55,558 nt of DNA from Oxalobacteraceae bacterium. GTDB lineage: Bacteria > Pseudomonadota > Gammaproteobacteria > Burkholderiales > Burkholderiaceae_D. The position numbers and the translations under genes were made by a program. The stretch's first letter is position 1; every line of letters starts with the position of its first letter. Shown piece after piece: positions 49,595 to 55,558 of the stretch. The notes beneath the pieces are model-generated. The model searched no databases, was not told where the DNA came from, and saw only the letters and a list, made by a program, of their open reading frames with translations. The stretch spans positions 1 to 55,558 of the forward strand of contig JAIXXN010000049.1 of assembly GCA_027490725.1 (NCBI GenBank). Reading direction: 5' to 3'.

Positions 49595-50017
49595 ATGAAT
49601 ATCGATAAATTTAAGCACCAACACTTGGAGATCCTTGGGGGCATTGCTGCCCTGCGCACCTTGGTCCAAACCGGGATCAAAGAGCATGCTGCGGATATCT
49701 CGCAGCACATCATTGGCATGAGCGGCATGGTGAAACTTCATCTGGCAGTTGAGGATAATCTGCTCTATCCTGCGCTGGAATCCAGCGGCAATAGCAGCCT
49801 CGCGACTATGAGTAAGCGCTATCGCGACGAGATGAACGGAATTTCCGGTGGGTACCTAGAGTTTGCGTCGAAATGGAATAGCGCGCGTCTCCTTGAAGAA
49901 CAACCTGAGGTTTTCCGCGAAGAAGCTAATCGTGTTCTAAAGATCCTGTACGAGCGAATGAAAAAAGAAGACCGTGAATTCTATCCGGCAATCGAAGCAT
50001 CCACTGTCCGCGCTTAA
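49595..50017 (+). CDS. Haemerythrin-like diiron protein
   Basis: The start MNIDKFKHQHLEIL is preceded by GAAGGGA, giving 140 residues. Haemerythrin-type ligands are seen in FKHQHLEI (His8/His10 region), in KLHLAVEDNLLYPAL (the H-x4-E-x4-P signature) and in EDREFYPAIE. The protein is a four-helix bundle likely to hold a diiron site that binds O2 or NO. It ends the run of oxygen- and NO-binding proteins. It is not the longer YtfE/RIC repair protein, since the N-terminal cysteine domain is absent. Confidence 0.88.
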   Translation: MNIDKFKHQHLEILGGIAALRTLVQTGIKEHAADISQHIIGMSGMVKLHLAVEDNLLYPALESSGNSSLATMSKRYRDEMNGISGGYLEFASKWNSARLLEEQPEVFREEANRVLKILYERMKKEDREFYPAIEASTVRA

Positions 50018-50318
50018 GACGATTCTTTTGCTGGTTGAGGAACGACCGCCTGAGCTGGAGAATGTTAATTAGATAATATTTTTCAGTCTTAGCCAGAGTC
50101 CGCTACAGGGCGAAAGCAGCCTATCACTTTAAAATCGTCATCCAAACTTCATTTGATAAATTCTGGTGTAATGATAACCACCTGGAAACGACTACATAAT
50201 CCGCAGCAGAATCATTGGCCACCCTTGTTCAACGAATAATTGACAGCGTTGAATTGGGGCTCTCATTGGCTTGCTTTATCTCCCCTTTTAAACATTAGAT
50301 TGCTTCAGATCGGCATCA

Positions 50319-50338
50319 GGCCGTTCGCGCGAACGGCC
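50319..50338. repeat. Perfect 20-bp palindrome
   Basis: GGCCGTTCGCGCGAACGGCC is a complete palindrome in the 530-base gap after the haemerythrin gene. It could be an operator or part of a mobile element end. Its position 300 bases from the nearest start favours the latter. Confidence 0.6.
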
Positions 50339-50403
50339 CAAGTCAATGCAGCATGCTAATCAGGCCCTTGAGATAGCGCTATATCGAACGCAAATTCACA
50401 TCC

Positions 50404-50470
50404 AAATCACAATTGACGACTTTAATGATCAATGGACGATTTTGATAAGCAAATTGCGACTTTAATTGGG
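50404..50470. mobile_element. Repeated motifs resembling an IS21-type element end
   Basis: Three related units occur in close sequence: CAATTGACGACTTTAATGAT, TGGACGATTTTGAT and CAAATTGCGACTTTAATTGG. Multiple short direct repeats of the (C)GACTTT(A)AT type mark the ends of several IS21-family elements, where they bind transposase. No transposase remains, so this would be a solitary end or remnant. It lies between the NO cluster and the phasin gene. Confidence 0.4.
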
Positions 50471-50493
50471 TGGAGTACCTGCCCCGCAAACGA

Positions 50494-50527
50494 CACGCGC
50501 CGCGCGATACTGGATCGGCGGCGCGTG
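50494..50527 (-). terminator. Hairpin downstream of the phasin gene
   Basis: CACGCGCCGC (50494-50503) and GCGGCGCGTG (50518-50527) pair perfectly across 14 bases. It lies 24 bases beyond the phasin stop on the minus strand. No T-run follows, so rho-independent action is uncertain. Confidence 0.45.
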
Positions 50528-50550
50528 CGGGTATGACTGAAACGCTGAGC

Positions 50551-51183
50551 TTAGCTGTCTTTACGGGCTCCCTGCTGCTTGCCAGCAGCTTGCGACTGGG
50601 CGCTACCAGCACCCGTTTGGCCCTGTGCCGACTGGCCTCCCTGCATGCTGCCTTCGCGGTTCTCGGCGCTCTGCATGGTCGAGGTGCCACGCATTTCGCT
50701 GCCACGCGACTGGCGCAGCGTGTCGTTATAGTTCACGAAAGGGTCGCTGAATTTCTCCATGCTGTCCTGGTGGCTGCGCATGGTTTTTTCCGTCTCTTCC
50801 GAGGTCACGCGGGCTACTTCATCGGCCAGTGCCTTGGCAGTACGGCTGGTGACCTGCACATGTTGCTCGGCCACTTTTGACAGATCCACATGGGTATCGG
50901 CAGCGATGCGCGACAGGTGCTGCTGATAAGCGCGCACTTTTTCAGCGGTAGGCTGGGCGTGTGCAGCGACCGCGGCAAACGCTTCGGTCGGGCGATGCGA
51001 GGTAATCATTTGCTGACCGGTTTTGGTGCTTTCTTCAAGCAGCGTCTGAGCCAGTTGAATGTTCAGGTCGCTATATTGCTGGAAGGTGCAAAACAGCGAT
51101 TTCGACATGTCGTTGAAGAACGACAATTGCGCTTCCAGATGAGTCTTCGCTGCGGGAGTGACGGACTGAGAAAATGGATACAT
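50551..51183 (-). CDS. Phasin-family granule protein
   Basis: The 210-residue protein starts at MYPFSQSVTPAAK, with GAGG eight bases upstream. The phasin-2-like helical domain (about 10-125: LEAQLSFFNDMSKSLFCTFQQYSDLNIQLAQTLLEES) is followed by a low-complexity tail rich in Gln, Gly and Ser. Phasins coat polyhydroxyalkanoate granules. The tail and absence of a signal peptide fit a cytoplasmic role. No PHA synthase gene is near. Confidence 0.85.
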   Translation of the reverse strand: MYPFSQSVTPAAKTHLEAQLSFFNDMSKSLFCTFQQYSDLNIQLAQTLLEESTKTGQQMITSHRPTEAFAAVAAHAQPTAEKVRAYQQHLSRIAADTHVDLSKVAEQHVQVTSRTAKALADEVARVTSEETEKTMRSHQDSMEKFSDPFVNYNDTLRQSRGSEMRGTSTMQSAENREGSMQGGQSAQGQTGAGSAQSQAAGKQQGARKDS

Positions 51184-51237
51184 AGATGTGCCTCGAAAAA
51201 AGTGATATCAGTATGAAGTGACTAGCCTTGGGTGTTC

Positions 51238-51253
51238 GTCGAACCGGTTCGAC
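51238..51253. promoter_or_regulatory. Palindromic operator candidate upstream of the phasin gene
   Basis: GTCGAACCGGTTCGAC is a perfect 16-bp palindrome 55 bases before the phasin start, where a repressor would meet the promoter. The cognate regulator (PhaR or another) cannot be named from the site. Confidence 0.45.
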
Positions 51254-51396
51254 AACGCGTCTGCAGCGCGAATAGCAAGACTACGTTAGTCGCTGATGAC
51301 AACTCTGATGTAAATCAAAGGTAAACACTGACTTGCGAGGGAACTTATTGAATCGGAATTTTCCGACAGGGCGACTCTGCGTCAGGGCAAGCGCCT

Positions 51397-52266
51397 TCAG
51401 CGCAGGCGCTGCAAGTCGCTCAAACTGAACCACAACTCTTTGCGCGCCAGCGGCGTTTGTGGCGACAGCAAGGGATTCGGCAACTCGATCAGTACGCGCT
51501 GCTCGAGATTCGCGCGGCGGATGCCGGGCCCGTAATGCAGATAAAATAGTTGTTCGAACGAACCGTCGGCCAGCGCCAGCTCCAGACCCTGACGAATATT
51601 TTCCGCCAGCGCGGGATTCTTCCGGTTCACGAAAAAATAATCGGCCGTCGGGTAATGCAGCAGAATATGCTGGTCCACTGCCAGCTCCGGATGGCGCCGC
51701 GCCTCGCCCCAGATTTCATTGAGCGAACGGGGCGCCCAGTCATAGCGTCCGGCGTTCAGCATGCCGAACAGGCTGCTATACACGGCCACCGGATAGACCA
51801 CCAGACCACTGTGTCGCAAGATACGCAAGTCTGGCCAGTCATGCCCCTGCCCCGTTGCAAAAGGTCGCAGATCGGCCAGATTGCGCACCCCGCGCAGCAA
51901 CTCCTTGCGGTCGGCCCGCAACAGGCCAAGCCGCCAGCCGATCAGGCCGCGCGACATGGGGATGCGCACCGGCAGCAAGGCCTGTTCGCGCTCGATCGAC
52001 GTCATGGTACCGACGATGTCAACGCGCCCCCCATCAGTCTGCAACTCCACCAGCGCGCGGTTCTGCTGCATGCTGGTTTGCGACAGTTCGACGCGATACT
52101 TGTTGCCGGCCTTGGCCAATGCCAGTTGCAACAGGGCGTAACCGTACTCGCCCCGTTCATCGTCGAGACTTTCCGCGCGGGGGTAATGCACCACGATGGG
52201 CGCAGCCCCTAGCGTCCCGCTCCAGCCCAGACTGACCAGCAGTGAACAAATCCACAACGTGCGCAT
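51397..52266 (-). CDS. Orphan periplasmic solute-binding-like protein
   Basis: From MRTLWICSLLV the protein has 289 residues and a signal peptide ending near GTLGAA. It shows EYGYALLQLALAKAG, SLFGMLNAGRYDWAPRSLNEIW and LLHYPTADYFFVNRKNPALAENI. The last block matches the gene at 2967-3947. This is a distant family 3 solute-binding fold without a permease or kinase beside it. Proteins of this group may be sensory and not transport-linked. Ligand unknown. Confidence 0.75.
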   Translation of the reverse strand: MRTLWICSLLVSLGWSGTLGAAPIVVHYPRAESLDDERGEYGYALLQLALAKAGNKYRVELSQTSMQQNRALVELQTDGGRVDIVGTMTSIEREQALLPVRIPMSRGLIGWRLGLLRADRKELLRGVRNLADLRPFATGQGHDWPDLRILRHSGLVVYPVAVYSSLFGMLNAGRYDWAPRSLNEIWGEARRHPELAVDQHILLHYPTADYFFVNRKNPALAENIRQGLELALADGSFEQLFYLHYGPGIRRANLEQRVLIELPNPLLSPQTPLARKELWFSLSDLQRLR

Positions 52267-52404
52267 GGTTCTTTTGTACAAAAACATATCTTGACGACAA
52301 TACGCATTCAGCCAGTTGCCGTCAAGTCTGCTGTTTTTTTCATCAGCGCTGCGCCAAGCCGAACCTAAAGGAGTAGACTACTTCCATTATCGGGAGAAAC
52401 CATC

Positions 52405-52731
52405 ATGGCTATCGCTGTGCTAAGTTCCGGCGTCACAGGGCTCAACGCCGCTGAGCGCGCGCTGGGCAATAGTGCCCATGCCATCGCCAATATCGGCACC
52501 CAGGGTTTCCAGCCAGCGCAAGCCGTGTTCACGGAAAGTAGCCCGGCCGGTAACGGTGTCTCGCTCTCGTTTCAGGCCCAGCAATTGCAACAGGTCGATG
52601 GCCCCAGCAACACCAATCTGGCCACGGAAACCACCCACTCACTGGTCTACCAAGCCCAGTTTGGTCTGTCGGCCAAAGCCATCCAGACCGCCGACCAGAT
52701 GCTGGGCACGCTCATCAATACCAAAGCCTGA
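52405..52731 (+). CDS. Short flagellar rod-like protein
   Basis: The 108-residue protein follows a GGGAGAAACC ribosome site. It carries the N-terminal SGVTGLNAAERALGNSAHAIANIGTQGFQPAQ motif typical of flagellar rod and hook proteins (Flg_bb_rod: ANxxT-like, here ANIGTQGF) and a C-terminal SLVYQAQFGLSAKAIQTADQMLGTLI helix (Flg_bbr_C). The central rod domain is absent, so only the coiled-coil ends remain. No other flagellar gene is adjacent. Its role in the flagellar rod is unproven. Confidence 0.75.
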   Translation: MAIAVLSSGVTGLNAAERALGNSAHAIANIGTQGFQPAQAVFTESSPAGNGVSLSFQAQQLQQVDGPSNTNLATETTHSLVYQAQFGLSAKAIQTADQMLGTLINTKA

Positions 52732-52805
52732 GTCGCCATTGGCGTATCTACAACAGCCTTCTGGCCGGCGGCGCGGGAGCAGTGTAAGCTAGCAGGATAC
52801 TATTG

Positions 52806-53564
52806 ATGGGATTGTACATGCCGTCTTTCCGCCTTGCCCAGCGCTGCGCAACACTCTGCGCCGTAATCTGCTGTTTCTTCAGCAGCGCACAGGCCAGTGA
52901 TGCGCCCCTGCAGGTGCTATACAGCGAACGCCCCCCTTACATGATGGCCTCTGCCGATGGCGGCCCAAGCGGCTTGACAGGAGCGCCGGGCACGCGCGCC
53001 TTCAAACTGGCAGGCGTCAGTGTGCGCTGGCAAGCCCTGCCGACCAATCGCCAATTACTAATGATCCGCGACGGCAGCACGCCAGCCTGCGCCATCGGCT
53101 GGTTCCGCACCCCGGAACGCGAGCTGTACGCCAAATTTACCCGTGCTATCTACCATGACAAGGACTGGACCGTGCTGGCGCGTAGCTCTCTGGCCGACAA
53201 GGGCGACACCAGCTTGCAGGAACTCATGCAGCGCAAGGATGTACGCATTCTGATCAAGGATAACTACTCCTACGGCAACGAGCTCGATAAACTGCTGGCC
53301 CGTACCAACCCGCTAATCGCCATCTCCACCGCCCCCACGCTGAAGATGGTGCAATCAATCAGTCTGGGCGCCGCCGACATGATGTTCGTCTCCGAAGAAG
53401 AAGGCAGTTACATCATGGAGCACCACCTCGCCTCGCAGACCAGCAAGCTGCGTCTGCTGCGTTTCAAGGACATGCCGCACGGCCCGGAGCGCTATATTAT
53501 GTGTAGCAAAACCGTGCCGGATGCACTGATTGCCCGCCTCAATCAGGCGATTGCCAGCCACTAG
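52806..53564 (+). CDS. Family 3 extracellular solute-binding protein
   Basis: From ATGGGATTG, with AGGA nine bases upstream, the protein has 252 residues and a signal peptide ending SSAQA. The fold is that of small amino-acid-binding-like domains: LQVLYSERPPYMMASADGGPSGL at the mature N-terminus, CAIGWFRTPERELYAKFTRAIYHDKDWTVLA and IKDNYSYGNELDKLLAR. It has no permease gene next to it. It is the third stand-alone binding protein in the window. Ligand unknown. Confidence 0.8.
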   Translation: MGLYMPSFRLAQRCATLCAVICCFFSSAQASDAPLQVLYSERPPYMMASADGGPSGLTGAPGTRAFKLAGVSVRWQALPTNRQLLMIRDGSTPACAIGWFRTPERELYAKFTRAIYHDKDWTVLARSSLADKGDTSLQELMQRKDVRILIKDNYSYGNELDKLLARTNPLIAISTAPTLKMVQSISLGAADMMFVSEEEGSYIMEHHLASQTSKLRLLRFKDMPHGPERYIMCSKTVPDALIARLNQAIASH

Positions 53565-53738
53565 GAAACCAGCCGCATCGCTGCCCTGCTCCCCCACCTT
53601 CACCGGCACATGTTGCAGCGCGGTGCGCAGGCGCTGCGGACCCGCCACTTCCTGCCCGACTCGCGCCCGGAGAAACTTGTACAATTCTGCCAGGGCCTCA
53701 GCGATGTCACTGTGCGCCGCAAACCATAAGGAAGCAGC

Positions 53739-54587
53739 ATGCTAGAACTACTGAGTGAACACGCCTGCTTTGGCGGCGTGCAGCGTTTTTACCGCCATAA
53801 CTCGCAAGCCATCGGGCTGAACATGCGTTTCGGCGTATTTCTGCCAGCCGCTGCGCTCAAACCGGCGGCGCACGTGCCTGCACTGTTCTTTCTGGCCGGA
53901 CTGACCTGCACGGAAGAGACCTTTGCAATCAAGGCCGGGGCGCAGCGTGCTGCGGCCGAAGCGGGCATGCTGATCATCACCCCCGATACCAGCCCGCGTG
54001 GTGCCGGCGTGGAAGGCGAAAGCGCGCACTGGGATTTTGGCGTGGGCGCGGGCTTCTATCTGGATGCGACCCAGCAACCGTGGGCCAAGCACTACCGCAT
54101 GGAAAGCTATCTGCGCGAATTACTGCAACTGCTGGTGCAGCAGTTTCCCGTCGATCCGCAACGCATCGGCATCAGCGGTCACTCGATGGGCGGACATGGT
54201 GCACTGACGCTGGCGCTGCGCCATCCGGACGTATTCCGTTCGGTTTCGGCCTTCGCGCCGATTGCCGCACCCTCGCTGTGCCCGTGGGGCATCAAGGCCT
54301 TTAGCGGCTATCTCGGTGACGACCGCCAGCAATGGGCGGCGCACGATGCCAGCCTGCTGATGGAACAGGCGCATACCCCCTTCCCGGGCGGCATCCTGAT
54401 CGATCAGGGACTGGGCGATAAATTCCTTGCCGAACAACTACATCCCGAAGAATTCGAAGCGGCCTGCCGCAATGCCGGCCAACCGCTGGAACTGCGCCGC
54501 CACGCCGATTACGACCACGGCTATTACTTCATCGCCAGTTTTATCGACGAGCACATCCGCTTCCACGCGCGCTGCCTGGCCCGCTAA
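53739..54587 (+). CDS. fghA: S-formylglutathione hydrolase
   Basis: The 282-residue esterase-D-family protein follows TAAGGAAGCAGC. The nucleophile elbow GISGHSMGGHGAL carries Ser149; ILIDQGLGDKFL gives the acid Asp region and YDHGYYF the catalytic His. AGLTCTEETFAIKAGAQR and SPRGAGVEGE are family blocks. It hydrolyses S-formylglutathione to formate and glutathione in formaldehyde detoxification. The partner frmA/adhC is not adjacent. The 174 bases before it show no gene. Confidence 0.95.
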   Translation: MLELLSEHACFGGVQRFYRHNSQAIGLNMRFGVFLPAAALKPAAHVPALFFLAGLTCTEETFAIKAGAQRAAAEAGMLIITPDTSPRGAGVEGESAHWDFGVGAGFYLDATQQPWAKHYRMESYLRELLQLLVQQFPVDPQRIGISGHSMGGHGALTLALRHPDVFRSVSAFAPIAAPSLCPWGIKAFSGYLGDDRQQWAAHDASLLMEQAHTPFPGGILIDQGLGDKFLAEQLHPEEFEAACRNAGQPLELRRHADYDHGYYFIASFIDEHIRFHARCLAR

Positions 54588-54605
54588 GCTGAGAAGGTCC
54601 TGAAT

Positions 54606-54645
54606 GCAACAGGGGCCGTGACGTTGCCGTCACGGCCCCTGTTGC
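54606..54645. terminator. Perfect 18-bp bidirectional hairpin
   Basis: GCAACAGGGGCCGTGACG pairs with its exact complement across a TTGC loop. It lies between the convergent fghA and CheV genes and probably ends both transcripts. A T-run is lacking on either strand. Confidence 0.65.
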
Positions 54646-54661
54646 GCTGTGCGCCAGTCGA

Positions 54662-55558
54662 TTAGACCGGCACTTTGCTCAGTACGTTACGAATGGTGGT
54701 GGCCAGATCTTCCGCCGAGAACTTGGCGACATAGGCATCGGCGCCCACACCCTTGACGTGATCTTCATTGGTTTTGCCCGACAGCGAGGAATGGATCACC
54801 ACCGGAATTTTGGAGAAGCGCGCATCCTGCTTGATCAGGCGGGTCAGCGTAAACCCATCCATCTCCGGCATTTCCAGATCGGTCAGCACCATCGCAATAC
54901 GGTCGTTGATCGGAATCCCTTCCGCCTTGGTGCCCTCATAGATCGCCTGCAGACGATCCCAGGCTTCCTTGCCGGACTTGGTCATGATGAAGTGGGCGCC
55001 CATCGCTTCCAGACCTTTTTCGATCAGGTTACGTGCCACCACCGAATCATCGGCAGCCAGCACCACAGCACCCGGTTTCAGAATCAGTTTCGGACCGATG
55101 GTTTCCGGATCGACGTCCTTGTCGTCCGAAGGAGTCAGGTCGCGCAAGATGGTTTCCACGTCCAGCACCTGTGCCAGACGGGTGTTCTGCACATCGCCGT
55201 CGACGCGGGCAATACTGGTCACCTTACCGCCGGCCGTACCTTCGGCCGTCAGCACCTGACTCCAGTCCAGACGCACGATCTCGTCCACCGATTCCACGGC
55301 GAATGCTTGCGTGGTACGGGCAAATTCCGTCACCAGCATGATGTTCAGGCCAGTCTTCGGCGTGACGCCGACGATGCCCGGCAAATCCAGCACGGTAATA
55401 ATCTGGCCACGCAGATTCACCACGCCCAGCATGTGTTCGGGCGAACCGGCCACGGCGGTGACTTCCGGCATCGCGACGATTTCGCGGATTTTGAAGACGT
55501 TAATACCAAACAACTCCGAATGTTCGCCATTGGCATCGGCGCCAAGGCGGAACAATAG
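54662..55558 (-). CDS. cheV: CheV-type chemotaxis coupling protein, 5' end beyond the window
   Basis: The visible 298 codons contain a CheW-like domain (LFGINVFKIREIVAMPEVTAV; MLGVVNLRGQIITVLDL) and a receiver domain with phospho-acceptor Asp in VLTDLEMPEMDG and a DDSVVARN acidic start. CheV couples chemoreceptors to CheA and adapts by phosphorylation. The frame continues through the last base of the window, and the usual N-terminal 15-20 residues are missing, so the start lies outside. Confidence 0.93.
   Translation of the reverse strand, partial: LLFRLGADANGEHSELFGINVFKIREIVAMPEVTAVAGSPEHMLGVVNLRGQIITVLDLPGIVGVTPKTGLNIMLVTEFARTTQAFAVESVDEIVRLDWSQVLTAEGTAGGKVTSIARVDGDVQNTRLAQVLDVETILRDLTPSDDKDVDPETIGPKLILKPGAVVLAADDSVVARNLIEKGLEAMGAHFIMTKSGKEAWDRLQAIYEGTKAEGIPINDRIAMVLTDLEMPEMDGFTLTRLIKQDARFSKIPVVIHSSLSGKTNEDHVKGVGADAYVAKFSAEDLATTIRNVLSKVPV

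Noticed and set aside
50470..50880. 136-codon plus-strand frame opposite the phasin gene
   Set aside because: Phasin is recognisable on the minus strand with a good ribosome site.
53355..53684. 109-codon minus-strand frame overlapping the binding-protein gene and its downstream gap
   Set aside because: Mostly antisense to a real gene; no motif in the part that extends into the gap.

Overview
The window reads as GC-rich chromosomal DNA of a betaproteobacterium, most likely Burkholderiales and plausibly Oxalobacteraceae. This is inferred from the gene content: a contiguous recC-recB-recD set, a PEP-CTERM sorted protein, a phasin, two large phosphorelay hybrid kinases, a CheV-type protein, and interspersed GGGGTCAGATCCGACATC-type inverted repeats. 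No rRNA or tRNA gene and no CRISPR array was recognised.

Layout. 1-177: the 5' end of an IS200/IS605-family tnpB gene, running off the left edge, with terminal hairpins and a perfect LexA-type box over its start. 265-5179: class II glutamine amidotransferase, GNAT acetyltransferase, sulfate-binding protein, an orphan periplasmic binding protein and a PBP7-type D-Ala-D-Ala endopeptidase. 5234-14446: recD, recB and recC on the minus strand with overlapping ends. 14483-29327: CHASE hybrid kinase, GST, M1 aminopeptidase, PEP-CTERM protein, a structured intergenic region, YceI-type lipoprotein, LysE exporter, 7TMR-DISM hybrid kinase, HD hydrolase, and a stand-alone receiver protein flanked by two copies of a 103-bp repeat carrying DnaA-box-like inverted repeats. 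29500-33821: split chromate transporter, YceI, REP-like repeats, MgtC, Bcr/CflA efflux pump and NsrR.

34523-43746 is a complete malonate-use operon. A divergent GntR/FCD regulator and a TTGACA/TATTCT promoter with two matching operators precede a three-gene TRAP transporter and mdcA-C-D-E-G-B-H. Nearly all genes overlap or abut, so uptake, holo-ACP maturation and decarboxylation are translated as one unit.

43789-50470 looks like an accessory island and is the most interesting part. A periplasmic-binding/PAS/GGDEF sensor is divergent from a five-gene run that fits respiration and survival under nitric oxide: an alternative oxidase fused to a C-terminal DUF1971 (YeaR/TehB-like) domain, flavohaemoglobin Hmp, an unknown 82-residue protein, a group III truncated haemoglobin and a haemerythrin-like protein. 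An NsrR-like inverted repeat lies upstream of the oxidase, and an NsrR gene with all three cluster cysteines lies 13 kb away in the same window. The right side of the island carries repeated motifs resembling an insertion-sequence end.

50551-55558 holds a phasin, two more orphan binding proteins, a short flagellar rod-like protein, S-formylglutathione hydrolase and a CheV gene cut by the right edge.
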